7,800 nucleotides of DNA, from NCBI GenBank assembly GCA_013002925.1, contig JABDLQ010000176.1, positions 1 through 7,800 of the forward strand, given 5' to 3'. Position 1 is the first letter of the stretch. Every line of letters begins with the position of its first letter. The position numbers and the translations under genes were made by a program. This document shows, piece by piece, positions 1-6,651 of the stretch. Under the pieces are notes generated by a model. The model worked only from the letters and a program-made list of their open reading frames with translations. It was not told the origin of the DNA and ran no database searches. Source of the DNA: Gammaproteobacteria bacterium. GTDB taxonomy: Bacteria > Pseudomonadota > Gammaproteobacteria > Steroidobacterales > SZUA-146.

Positions 1-152
1 CCAAGAAAATCATTATTGCCAAACGCCTGGGTCGTGCAGACCTGCAGGGCTGCCGCATGACGCCCAACCAGAAAACTCGCCATGATCACCGCGCAGGCGG
101 CGGCAACTACACGCAGATGACGATTGAATGACGCGTGACTCGATATCATCAT
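1..152 (-). CDS. mshQ: MshQ N-terminus, partial (runs off left edge)
   Basis: First 50 codons of a gene that continues beyond the left edge. The start ATG (150-152) overlaps the mshP stop as ATGA, and a second ATG follows immediately (147-149). The peptide starts MMISSHASFNRHLRVV, then has a hydrophobic stretch (about residues 15-30) and an Ala-rich site (HAAA, residues 32-35) followed by LQVC. This looks like a Sec signal peptide cleaved by signal peptidase I. It lacks the G/F-xxx-E site of a prepilin, and LQVC does not fit a lipobox. In MSHA operons the gene after mshP is mshQ, a large exported protein of poorly defined role. Identity therefore rests on gene order, start coupling and the signal peptide; the visible residues do not diagnose the family. 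No strong Shine-Dalgarno is seen, so expression probably depends on coupling to mshP. Confidence 0.72.
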   Translation of the reverse strand, partial: MMISSHASFNRHLRVVAAACAVIMASFLVGRHAAALQVCTTQAFGNNDFL

Positions 153-574
153 GTTGAGTCCGTTACGGTGGCCTGGATACGTCGTGACACATAATCGGGT
201 GTGCCGTAAGTGCCCGACCAGGCGAATGCACTCAACGCGTAGACGGTCGTAGTACCAGCGCCTTCAGCATGGCTGGTCGCGGTGCAGGTCAGGTTGACAT
301 TGAAGCCATTGAGCCCTCCCTCCGTGTAGGCAAATGCTGCCGGTGCACAACTGCCGACGACAAGTGCCCGGTGGGCACCATATTCGATACCACTTTGTGC
401 CGCCGCGAAGGCGCGTGCCGCTTGCAACGCTAATGAGACGCTATGATGCTGCACTCCGGCCAGGCGGACGGCAACCACACCGAGACCCGCCAGCACGAGC
501 AGAATGAACAATGCGCTGAGCAACGCAAAACCACGTTGCGCTGTACGCCGCTGTTGTCTGTGAAGTCCGCTCAT
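149..574 (-). CDS. mshP: MshP, PilX-like minor prepilin without Glu5
   Basis: A 141-residue minor pilin-like protein. A basic leader (RQQRRTAQRG) ends at Gly15, followed by the hydrophobic segment FALLSALFILLVLAGLGVVA. Mature position 5 is Ser20 rather than Glu, as in PilX- and GspK-like subunits, which often lack Glu5 and are placed at or near the fibre tip. The stretch ARAFAAAQSGIEYGAHRAL (residues 54-71) resembles the conserved post-helix region of PilX/MshP proteins. Cys76 and Cys97 could form a disulfide after export. The start ATG overlaps the mshO stop (ATGA, 571-574) and the stop overlaps the mshQ start, so translation is probably coupled at both ends. The assignment to MshP rests on these features and on the position between mshO and mshQ. 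It is predicted to join the inner-membrane priming complex for pilus assembly. Confidence 0.87.
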   Translation of the reverse strand: MSGLHRQQRRTAQRGFALLSALFILLVLAGLGVVAVRLAGVQHHSVSLALQAARAFAAAQSGIEYGAHRALVVGSCAPAAFAYTEGGLNGFNVNLTCTATSHAEGAGTTTVYALSAFAWSGTYGTPDYVSRRIQATVTDST

Positions 575-1434
575 GGCACGTTCATTACATGGACCTGATG
601 CAACAAGGCGACGCGTTCACCGCTGTCGGCCACTTCCAGACGGGCCGAAACCAAACCAGCGCGCTGCGCCGCACCGGCTGCGTAACTGAAATCACATCCA
701 CTGACGGCGTCGCTGATCATGCTACCTGTTGCACCGGCCGCCAGGAGCTCGGCACTGGAATCACGCGTAGAGTGATCGGACGCGATCGCGTAGCCCGCAT
801 AACGGGTCAGCGTGCCACCGACCGGATCGCACAGGTATGAAACAGGTCCGGCGACCAGGAACAGCCGTTGACCCGGCGAAGCATACGCAAACTGAAAAGG
901 CGGGGTGACCGTCACGTTATCTTCGTTGGCGATCGCATCGGCCACGATGTCTATTTGTGTGCCGGGTGGGGTGATGACGTTGGCCAGTTCATAGGCATTC
1001 GCACCGCTCACACCCACGTTGTAAATTGACAGGTAGACGGCGGTTGACGAAAACGGTTTGGTAATTCCGGAGAACGGACCCACACTGTTAAAGGCGTTGT
1101 CTGCGGCACTAAAATCCAGTTCTTTGTTGGGGTCGGACGGCGGTGGGCCGGCACGATAGCGTACTCCATCGAGCGTATCGAGAAATTCGACCGCAACGAT
1201 ACTGCCGTTCGTACGGATGCGCACGCTGTTAGGCAATGCCCGGCGCAGGTCGCGACCGACGCGCTGCAGTGCATTTTCGGCACGGTCCACTAACGCCGCA
1301 CGGCGCGATAGATCCGTGTAGCCTTGCACCGGCACCGCAATAAAATAAGAAGCGAATGTGGCGACAATAGCTGTCAGCGCCAGCACCGTAACCAGTTCAA
1401 CGAGCGTAAAACCCTGTTGGCAATACCGTTTCAT
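571..1434 (-). CDS. mshO: MshO, PilW-like minor prepilin
   Basis: A 287-residue prepilin. The short leader MKRYCQQG is cleaved after Gly8, and the mature protein begins FTLVELVTVLALTAIV with Glu5 (Glu13) present. The predicted helix continues through about residue 50 (RAENALQRVGRDLRRALPNS follows), typical of PilW/MshO/GspJ-like subunits. The long C-terminal domain contains Cys202 and Cys247, which could form a disulfide; Cys5 lies in the leader. At almost 290 residues it is the largest pilin-like protein here, as usual for MshO. The start ATG lies only 2 bp after the mshD stop (TAATAATG), with no clear Shine-Dalgarno, so termination-reinitiation is likely. The 3' end overlaps mshP by 4 bp. 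The role in the tip or priming complex is inferred from the family. Confidence 0.9.
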   Translation of the reverse strand: MKRYCQQGFTLVELVTVLALTAIVATFASYFIAVPVQGYTDLSRRAALVDRAENALQRVGRDLRRALPNSVRIRTNGSIVAVEFLDTLDGVRYRAGPPPSDPNKELDFSAADNAFNSVGPFSGITKPFSSTAVYLSIYNVGVSGANAYELANVITPPGTQIDIVADAIANEDNVTVTPPFQFAYASPGQRLFLVAGPVSYLCDPVGGTLTRYAGYAIASDHSTRDSSAELLAAGATGSMISDAVSGCDFSYAAGAAQRAGLVSARLEVADSGERVALLHQVHVMNVP

Positions 1435-1436
1435 TA

Positions 1437-1892
1437 TTAAAACCGCGTCCGGTAGCCCGACAGGGTAATATCAATATCCGGGGCTCGTGTTACCCGCACA
1501 TCCACGCGTATGGCGTCGGCCGCAGCGACCGCCGGCAAAGCTGCTGATGGCGAGACGACAATTGCTACCGTATACAAGCCTAACCCTGCGATCGCGGCAT
1601 CGAATTGATCCCGTGCACCGACAGTCGTCATACCATCGTAATCATCCAGGTCATCGTACAGGGCCCGGCTGGCTTCACCATCAGCACCGTCCGGATCGTC
1701 GAACGACTTGAGCAAAATTTCTTCGAGATGACTTTGAGCGATGGCGATTGCCTGCTGGCGAATCATTGGATCAGCGCTGGCGCCGGTGTTAATGGTCAGA
1801 ACGCCGAGTACGGCACTCACAGCGACTGCGATCACGACGATCGCAACAATCAGTTCGATTAAAGTTACGCCTGTCTGACGGCGGCCTGACAT
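1437..1892 (-). CDS. mshD: MshD minor prepilin
   Basis: A 151-residue prepilin when read from the ATG at 1890-1892. The leader MSGRRQTG is cleaved after Gly8, giving VTLIELIVAIVVIAVAVSAV with Glu5 present. Mature residue 1 is Val, whereas most pilins have Phe. The reading frame is open upstream to an ATG at 1938-1940, but that start would lie inside mshC, add 16 non-leader-like residues and has no ribosome-binding site. The chosen start lies 16 bp after the mshC stop and has a weak, very close GGTGA (1895-1899). The segment after the helix (RQQAIAIAQSHLEEILLKSF) is typical of GspI/PilV/MshD-like proteins. No cysteine is seen in the mature protein. Its position between mshC and mshO matches MSHA loci. 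The predicted role is as a minor subunit in pilus initiation. Confidence 0.88.
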   Translation of the reverse strand: MSGRRQTGVTLIELIVAIVVIAVAVSAVLGVLTINTGASADPMIRQQAIAIAQSHLEEILLKSFDDPDGADGEASRALYDDLDDYDGMTTVGARDQFDAAIAGLGLYTVAIVVSPSAALPAVAAADAIRVDVRVTRAPDIDITLSGYRTRF

Positions 1893-1908
1893 GTTCACCG
1901 CAACAGAC

Positions 1909-2433
1909 TCATGGTGTTGTGACCAGCCCGCTGGTGGCATTCACTAACAGAGCGCGGCTGCCAACATTTACAGTTTGGTCACCCCCCAGGGTCGTGCCAC
2001 CTGTTGCCCCGAACACAAAATCCAGGCTGGGTGTCACTGTCACACCGGCCGGCGGGGATCCCGCCATGACTTCGCCATCTGCCAGGCGTACGGGCGTAGC
2101 GTAAGAAGCGTCGCCGGGATCACAATGACCGGCGAGCGCAGTTTGCTGCCCCAGTGCGTAACCGCTGGCATTTAGCGTAACCCGTACGGGACAGCCAGTC
2201 GCTACTGCAACTTTCTGTGCGTACCGCAACGCTGCACCTATCTCATCCCGGTAGCCACGCTCGTCAAACGTAGAGTTATTAAAAAAGCGTGGCGCTGCGA
2301 CGACCGCGAGTATGCCAACAAGTGTAATGACCAAAACCAGCTCGACCAGCGTAAAGCCGCGCACCAACCGCCCGGCGCGCGGACGGACGGCGGGCAGATT
2401 GCGACGCGGCATAATATTCGGCAAACCCATCAC
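1909..2433 (-). CDS. mshC: MshC, GspH/FimT-like minor prepilin
   Basis: A 174-residue minor pilin. The prepilin site is RG^FTLVELVLVITLVGILAV, with Gly26, Phe27 and Glu5 at residue 31, followed by APRFF. The next segment, RDEIGAALRYAQKVAVATGC, is characteristic of the GspH/FimT/MshC group. Cys81 and Cys104 probably form a disulfide. The first possible start is GTG (2431-2433), immediately followed by ATG (2428-2430); GAGGT at 2441-2445 serves either one (7 or 10 nt spacing). A third start at 2412 lacks a clear ribosome-binding site. From the first start the leader is about 26 residues long and rich in Arg and Pro. The gene lies 64 bp after the major-pilin candidate. The predicted role is a minor subunit needed for MSHA pilus assembly. 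Confidence 0.88.
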   Translation of the reverse strand: MMGLPNIMPRRNLPAVRPRAGRLVRGFTLVELVLVITLVGILAVVAAPRFFNNSTFDERGYRDEIGAALRYAQKVAVATGCPVRVTLNASGYALGQQTALAGHCDPGDASYATPVRLADGEVMAGSPPAGVTVTPSLDFVFGATGGTTLGGDQTVNVGSRALLVNATSGLVTTP

Positions 2434-2440
2434 TGTGCAG

Positions 2441-2445
2441 ACCTC
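2441..2445 (-). promoter_or_regulatory. Ribosome-binding site of mshC
   Basis: On the minus strand this reads GAGGT. It lies 7 nt before the GTG at 2433 and 10 nt before the adjacent ATG at 2430. It supports translation from this start pair rather than from the later ATG at 2412, which has no comparable motif. Confidence 0.6.
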
Positions 2446-2497
2446 GTGCGTTACCGCAGCGGCAGTGCGACCATCGTGAAACCTCTGGCCCTGCGCA

Positions 2498-2929
2498 TCA
2501 GCAGCCAGTGGTGGTCAGCGTGATCGCCGGTGAGTTACCTGCTGCCGGCGGTTCTGTGTAAGACACACTACAGTTGGCAGGAGTTGGCGCACCGACCTTG
2601 GTCCAGACTGCCGGCGGTCCAACGCTGAATGTGTAACCGGTGTAATCTGCGAGTGTCAGATCGACCGTCGCATTGCTCGGATAACCATTGGTCATCGTGA
2701 CGACATTGCCTTCCATGTTGATCGACGCCGGAGAACTCTGCGCCAGCCACAATGCGTGGGCCAGTGCACCGGCACTGCGAACACTGCCAGCCAGTCCTTC
2801 GGTTGCGGAAATACGCGCTTCGCGTTCCAGGGAAATAAAACGGGGGATGGCGAACGCCGCCAGAATTCCAAGAATACTGACAACGACTACCAGTTCAATC
2901 AATGTAAAACCTTTGTTTCTCGAAAACAT
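2498..2929 (-). CDS. mshA: MshA/MshB-type major pilin candidate
   Basis: A 143-residue type IV prepilin. The short leader MFSRNKG is cleaved after Gly7 to give FTLIELVVVVSILGILAAFA, with Glu5 present, then IPRFISLEREARISATEGLA, the typical extended pilin helix. The globular part has an EGNVVTMTNGYPSNATVD segment (residues 73-90) resembling the conserved V-x-M-x-x-GYP region of MshA-like pilins. Cys120 and the C-terminal Cys143 could close the usual C-terminal disulfide loop. It has the strongest Shine-Dalgarno in the window (AGGAG, 9 nt upstream). It is the only pilin of this type between the mshF-like gene and mshC, where Vibrio has both mshB and mshA. I therefore infer that it is the main fibre subunit; MshB is the alternative name. 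It is predicted to be polymerised by MshE and MshG after leader cleavage by a PilD peptidase encoded elsewhere. Confidence 0.85.
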   Translation of the reverse strand: MFSRNKGFTLIELVVVVSILGILAAFAIPRFISLEREARISATEGLAGSVRSAGALAHALWLAQSSPASINMEGNVVTMTNGYPSNATVDLTLADYTGYTFSVGPPAVWTKVGAPTPANCSVSYTEPPAAGNSPAITLTTTGC

Positions 2930-2938
2930 TAATCCAAT

Positions 2939-2943
2939 CTCCT
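2939..2943 (-). promoter_or_regulatory. Strong Shine-Dalgarno of mshA with upstream T run
   Basis: On the minus strand AGGAG lies 9 nt before the ATG at 2929 and directly follows a run of seven T (2944-2950). A U-rich tract beside a good Shine-Dalgarno can bind ribosomal protein S1 and raise translation, which would suit an abundant pilin. That role is inferred. The T run is not preceded by a convincing hairpin, so it does not look like a terminator. Confidence 0.65.
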
Positions 2944-2965
2944 AAAAAAACAGTCCATGACCGTA

Positions 2966-3574
2966 TTACTTTGTGTTATTGACAGCGGCGGTTGATGCTG
3001 CCAATGACTTGCCTGTGTACCCTGATTGCGCCTGTGGGCTATGCTGTGGTAACCGATGCAGGCGCACACCCTGAAAATCGTCGATACCCGGTGAATAGCG
3101 TACGTCGCTGTTGCGATCCACATACGCCACGCGCACGGTGTACTGGTACAACACCGGGCCGCTCTCCGGGGTCTCGAATCCGCGGCTGGCGTGATACACC
3201 AGTCGCTTTACACTGGTGTCAAAATGCCAGCTGCGTTCTGGCAGCTGGTCGAGCGTCGGGGCATGCAACTCACCCAGGTAGGTGGCGGGTGGCTCCAGCA
3301 CCAGCGCCATCGGATTGACGGCATCGAGTTGCGGCAACGATGCGCTGTCGCCACGTGCGATATACAAAGCCGCCTCCATCACCAGCACGTTGCGCAATTG
3401 CCCTTCGAGGCGCATAACGGCGACCCGTTCGGCTTCGGCTACATAGGGCACCAGTTTTGTGGTCGCCACGGCGATCAAAGTGGCGATGATGGCGATCACA
3501 ACAACCAGTTCCAGAAAACTAAAGCCAGCGCTTTGACACCTGCCGCCGGATTGCTGCCAGTTAACGCGGCGCAC
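2966..3574 (-). CDS. mshF: MshF-like prepilin
   Basis: A 202-residue prepilin-like protein from the GTG at 3572-3574, which has AGAGG/GAGGG 8-9 nt upstream (3583-3588). The frame also allows a TTG start at 3580 overlapping the mshG stop (TTGA), but that leaves only 2 nt to the same Shine-Dalgarno. The leader ends ...GGRCQSAG, and the mature protein starts FSFLELVVVIAIIATLIAVA with Glu5 (Glu22) present. The C-terminal half has an acidic loop, DRNSDVRYSPGIDD (residues 153-166), resembling Asp/Asn-rich calcium-binding loops; metal binding is inference. A 35-residue Ser/Ala/Gln-rich tail follows. The gene sits directly after mshG and before the major-pilin gene, the position of mshF in Vibrio. 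MshF is poorly conserved between species, so the name rests mainly on position and the prepilin signature; MshB-like is an alternative. Confidence 0.75.
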   Translation of the reverse strand: MRRVNWQQSGGRCQSAGFSFLELVVVIAIIATLIAVATTKLVPYVAEAERVAVMRLEGQLRNVLVMEAALYIARGDSASLPQLDAVNPMALVLEPPATYLGELHAPTLDQLPERSWHFDTSVKRLVYHASRGFETPESGPVLYQYTVRVAYVDRNSDVRYSPGIDDFQGVRLHRLPQHSPQAQSGYTGKSLAASTAAVNNTK

Positions 3575-3576
3575 GG

Positions 3577-4806
3577 TCAAAACCCTCTGGCTTTACCGAC
3601 CATGTCCCACAACGGCAGGAACACACCCAGCGCCAGTATCAGCACACACACGCCGACCCCGACAATCAACAGGGGCTCCAGTGCCGCGCTGAGGTTGTCC
3701 AGCCGGTAGTCCACTTCCCGTTCATAATGATCGGCGGTTTCTTCCAGCAGTTCGGACAGCGCGCCAGTTTCTTCGCCAACTGCAATCATTTGCAGGATCA
3801 GCGGGGTAAACAGGGTCGTATGAGCCGCGCTCTGAGACAGCGTCTCACCGCGTTCCACACTGGCCCGCATACCGAGAACGAGCTCTGACAAGTAGGCGTT
3901 GCCTGTGGTATCAGCAATCGTCGTCAGGGTCTGATTGACCGGCAGTCCGGATTCCAAAGATAGCGCCAGAGAACGGGTAATACGGGCGAGCGCAACCTCG
4001 CGCGTGATGTGACCGATGACCGGAAAATTCAGTCGTGCCTTGTCCCAGCGATAGCGTCCTTTTGGGGTTTTGCGCCAATAATCGAACGCAAACCACGCCA
4101 GGATGCCAAGCACGATCAGCAACACACCGTTGTCTTGGGCAAACTGAGATACGCCCATCAATATTTTTGTGGGCACTGGGATGTCGTCACCCAGGGTGCG
4201 AAAGATCGGGGCAAACTTGGGAATGACAAAGACCGTGATGATCGTGATGGCGATGCCGATCGCGGTCAGGACAATCGCGGGATAACGACTGGCTGCACGT
4301 ACCCGGTCGGCGATCTGGCGTTCCAGGCTGATGTACTCATGGAGCCGTTTAAACGCCTTGTCCAGCGTACCTGTGACCTCGCCCACTTCGATGATACTGA
4401 TCATCAACCGTGAAAAAATTTTCGGATGGCGCGCCAGTGATGCCGCCAGGCTGCGTCCGCTTTCGAGACTGGCGAGCACTTCGCGCAGGGTGTCGGCCAA
4501 CACGACATTGTGCGTTGTATCGGCCAGTCCCTGCATCCCCTGCAGTAACGGCAGACCTGCGCGCGTGATGGTATGCATCTGGCGACAAAACATGATCATG
4601 TCGTCGATGCGCGGGCGGCCACCACCGAGCTTGCGCCAGATCTCGTCAAACTCGATGTCTTTGGTGATCGCCGCCGCACGGATTTCAATCGGCGTCACAC
4701 CGCGACTTTGCAGGTGCGCCGCAACCTGTGAGGGCTGGGTTGCTTCCAGTCGCCCGTGCACCGCTGCACCGTTGCTGGATCGACCGCGATATATAAACTC
4801 AGGCAC
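3577..4806 (-). CDS. mshG: MshG, inner-membrane platform protein (GspF/PilC family)
   Basis: A 409-residue polytopic inner-membrane protein of normal family length. The N-terminus MPEFIYRGRSSNGAAVHGRL is the usual opening of GspF/PilC/MshG proteins and fixes the start at GTG (4804-4806), 12 bp after the mshE stop. Two T2SF repeats are visible at about residues 69-193 and 272-395. Each has the family motif G-E-x-T-G-x-L (GEVTGTL at 142-148, GEETGAL at 344-350). Three membrane segments are likely at about 178-196, 227-245 and 379-398. The C-terminus LPLWDMVGKARGF is typical of the family. The protein is the membrane platform that couples the MshE ATPase to insertion of pilin subunits at the fibre base. 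Its place directly after mshE is standard for MSHA loci. No clear Shine-Dalgarno is seen. Confidence 0.95.
   Translation of the reverse strand: MPEFIYRGRSSNGAAVHGRLEATQPSQVAAHLQSRGVTPIEIRAAAITKDIEFDEIWRKLGGGRPRIDDMIMFCRQMHTITRAGLPLLQGMQGLADTTHNVVLADTLREVLASLESGRSLAASLARHPKIFSRLMISIIEVGEVTGTLDKAFKRLHEYISLERQIADRVRAASRYPAIVLTAIGIAITIITVFVIPKFAPIFRTLGDDIPVPTKILMGVSQFAQDNGVLLIVLGILAWFAFDYWRKTPKGRYRWDKARLNFPVIGHITREVALARITRSLALSLESGLPVNQTLTTIADTTGNAYLSELVLGMRASVERGETLSQSAAHTTLFTPLILQMIAVGEETGALSELLEETADHYEREVDYRLDNLSAALEPLLIVGVGVCVLILALGVFLPLWDMVGKARGF
3583..3588 (-). promoter_or_regulatory. Ribosome-binding site that favours the GTG start of mshF
   Basis: On the minus strand this reads AGAGGG and lies inside the last codons of mshG. 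It is about 8 nt from the GTG at 3574 but only 2 nt from the TTG at 3580, so it supports the shorter reading of mshF. Confidence 0.5.
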
Positions 4807-4818
4807 AGTTTTCGACCG

Positions 4819-6651
4819 TTACTCGGGTACTGCGGCCAGTACCGCTGTGTCCGATGGTTCAATGCCGCTGATCGAGGCGACGGGTTCACTGGTGCTACAC
4901 ACTTCACTGGCTACCTGCTCGTCGGCCAGTGCGTCTGCACCACCTGCCACCCGCATTACTTCGGCCAGTGTCGTGCGACCTTCAGTGGCGTAATCCAGCG
5001 CGGCCAAAGATAAAGGGCGATAATTGATGTTTTCATCGGCCAGGTGATTGAACCGGGAAATATCGTTACAACGGATGGCATCCGTCATGCTGCTGTTCAT
5101 TTCCAGTAACTCATAGACACCGATGCGACCGCGGTAGCCTGTCAGATGACAATAATTACAGCCGCGACCTTCCACAAATTGCAGGTGCCGTGCCCGTTCA
5201 TCGCCGAGCATGCCGTAGAGCCAGGCACGCTGCCCCGGTGTGGGTGTGGCTGTTTGTGCACAGCTTTCGCACACACGTCGGATCAATCGCTGGGCGACGA
5301 TCGCCTGCAACGAGGCGGCGACCAGGTAGGGAGCAGCGCCCATATCCAGCAGGCGCTCCAGTGTCGCTGGCGCACTGACCGTGTGTAGCGTGGAAAACAC
5401 CAGGTGCCCGGTCATGGCGGCGCGCAAGCCGATTTCCACCGTTTCGTTATCGCGCATCTCGCCGACCAGAATGACATCCGGGTCCTGGCGCAACGCGGTG
5501 CGTAATACGCGAGCAAAGTTGAGACCGATCTTGCTGTTTACCTGCACCTGGTTGATGCGCTCAAGGCGGTATTCCACCGGGTCTTCAACGGTAATGATTT
5601 TTGTGCCGGCCCGATTGACGCGCTTTAGCGCCGAGTACAACGTGGTCGTCTTACCGCTGCCTGTAGGGCCGGTCACGAGAATCAAACCGGACGGTCGCTC
5701 AATCAGGCGTTCAAATTTCTCCAGGATCGACGTTGGCATGCCCAGTTCTTCGAGACCGATAAGATTGGTGGATTGATCGAGCAGTCGCAGCACCACCGAT
5801 TCACCATGCTGTATGGGCATCGTCGACACGCGCACATCCACGCTGGCATCGCCGACGCGCACCGTAAAACGACCATCCTGGGGTAAACGTTTTTCCGAAA
5901 TATCCAGGCCACTCATAAGTTTAAGGCGAGTAACCACCGCGCCGGCGACCCCCTTGCCTTCGAGTGTTTGTTCCTGCAACACGCCGTCGACCCGCTGCCG
6001 AATGCGCAGCACAGATTCCTCGGGTTCAATATGAATGTCTGATGCACCCACCTGCAGCGCATCGCGAAACATGGTCTGCAGTAGTTTGATTACCGGGGCG
6101 TCAGCAGCACCCTCGTCGACGAGCAGACTGTCGATGTTAACGTCGTCGGTGCTGAGATCGTCACGTACTTCTGCTGCGAGCGCTTCGATCTCATCGGTGC
6201 GCCGATACATCATGTCAATCGTGCGTAATAAATCCGATTCTTTTACCAGGCCGATGCGCAAGGGACGGTGCAAGCTGCGGGAGATTGCATCGTAGGCAAA
6301 AATATCCGTCGGATCGGCCATGCCAATCAGTGCTTCGTTATGATCGGCCTGCAGCACCAGGGCCCGATAGCGGCGGGCGTGGGCTTCCGGCAGAAGCCGC
6401 ACGGTGGTGTGCTGCAGATTCAGGTTCGCCAGATCGATATAATCGATTTCAAGATGGCGAGCGAGAAACTCGTGGAGTTCTTTTTCCGTAATGGCGCCGA
6501 CGTCTGTCAGTGCGCGGCCGAGTTTTTTGCCGGTTTGCTTCTGGCGTTGCAGCGCGTCCTGCAACTGCAACTCGGTAATGACGTTCTCACGCAGCAAAAG
6601 CTCGCCGAGGCGTATTTTTTTCTTGCGCGGGGTGGTAGGTGTCGTTGTCAT
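4819..6651 (-). CDS. mshE: MshE, pilus extension ATPase with c-di-GMP-binding MshEN domain
   Basis: A 610-residue cytoplasmic secretion ATPase of the GspE/PilB family that powers pilus extension. The N-terminal MshEN domain has two tandem 24-residue motifs (14-37, starting RLGELL, and 43-66, starting KLGRAL), the known c-di-GMP-binding element of V. cholerae MshE. An N2 region (SDIHIEPEE, residues 204-212) precedes the ATPase core: Walker A GPTGSGKT (328-335), Asp box ITVEDPVEYR (353-362), Walker B DVILVGEMRD (392-401) and His box TGHLVFSTLHT (414-424). Cys461, Cys464, Cys498 and Cys501 form the zinc-binding tetracysteine motif. All catalytic motifs are intact. A tail of about 40 residues rich in Ala, Ser and Glu extends past the usual end. 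The ATG overlaps the mshN stop (ATGA), with AAGGA 11 nt upstream. Extension is presumably promoted by c-di-GMP, though two motif positions deviate from consensus. Confidence 0.96.
   Translation of the reverse strand: MTTTPTTPRKKKIRLGELLLRENVITELQLQDALQRQKQTGKKLGRALTDVGAITEKELHEFLARHLEIDYIDLANLNLQHTTVRLLPEAHARRYRALVLQADHNEALIGMADPTDIFAYDAISRSLHRPLRIGLVKESDLLRTIDMMYRRTDEIEALAAEVRDDLSTDDVNIDSLLVDEGAADAPVIKLLQTMFRDALQVGASDIHIEPEESVLRIRQRVDGVLQEQTLEGKGVAGAVVTRLKLMSGLDISEKRLPQDGRFTVRVGDASVDVRVSTMPIQHGESVVLRLLDQSTNLIGLEELGMPTSILEKFERLIERPSGLILVTGPTGSGKTTTLYSALKRVNRAGTKIITVEDPVEYRLERINQVQVNSKIGLNFARVLRTALRQDPDVILVGEMRDNETVEIGLRAAMTGHLVFSTLHTVSAPATLERLLDMGAAPYLVAASLQAIVAQRLIRRVCESCAQTATPTPGQRAWLYGMLGDERARHLQFVEGRGCNYCHLTGYRGRIGVYELLEMNSSMTDAIRCNDISRFNHLADENINYRPLSLAALDYATEGRTTLAEVMRVAGGADALADEQVASEVCSTSEPVASISGIEPSDTAVLAAVPE

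Noticed and set aside
36..45. Lipobox in MshQ around LQVC
   Set aside because: The residues before the Cys (L-Q-V) do not fit the lipobox; the AAA site before them fits signal peptidase I better.
1893..1940. Longer mshD start at 1940
   Set aside because: It would overlap the end of mshC, lacks a ribosome-binding site and adds 16 residues before a normal-length prepilin leader.
2434..2497. Possible terminator or attenuator in the 64-bp gap between mshA and mshC
   Set aside because: Only a short imperfect pairing (CGCAG with CTGCG across a long loop) was seen, with no T run after it.
2944..2965. Possible rho-independent terminator before mshA because of the seven-T run
   Set aside because: The bases before the T run form at most a 3-bp stem, and the run is next to the Shine-Dalgarno of the next gene.
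2968..3020. Possible internal promoter before mshA (TTGGCA with a 17-nt spacer)
   Set aside because: The -10 position (CAATAA) is a poor match to TATAAT, and no sigma-54 GG/GC pair with correct spacing was found.
3191..3709. Open frame of about 172 codons on the plus strand opposite mshF and mshG
   Set aside because: It is antisense to genes with clear prepilin and GspF signatures, and its His/Gln-rich composition does not look like a real protein.
4331..4993. Open frame of about 220 codons on the plus strand across the mshG-mshE junction
   Set aside because: It lies opposite two strongly recognised genes, has Ser/Arg-rich composition typical of antisense frames of GC-rich genes, and matches no family I recognise.
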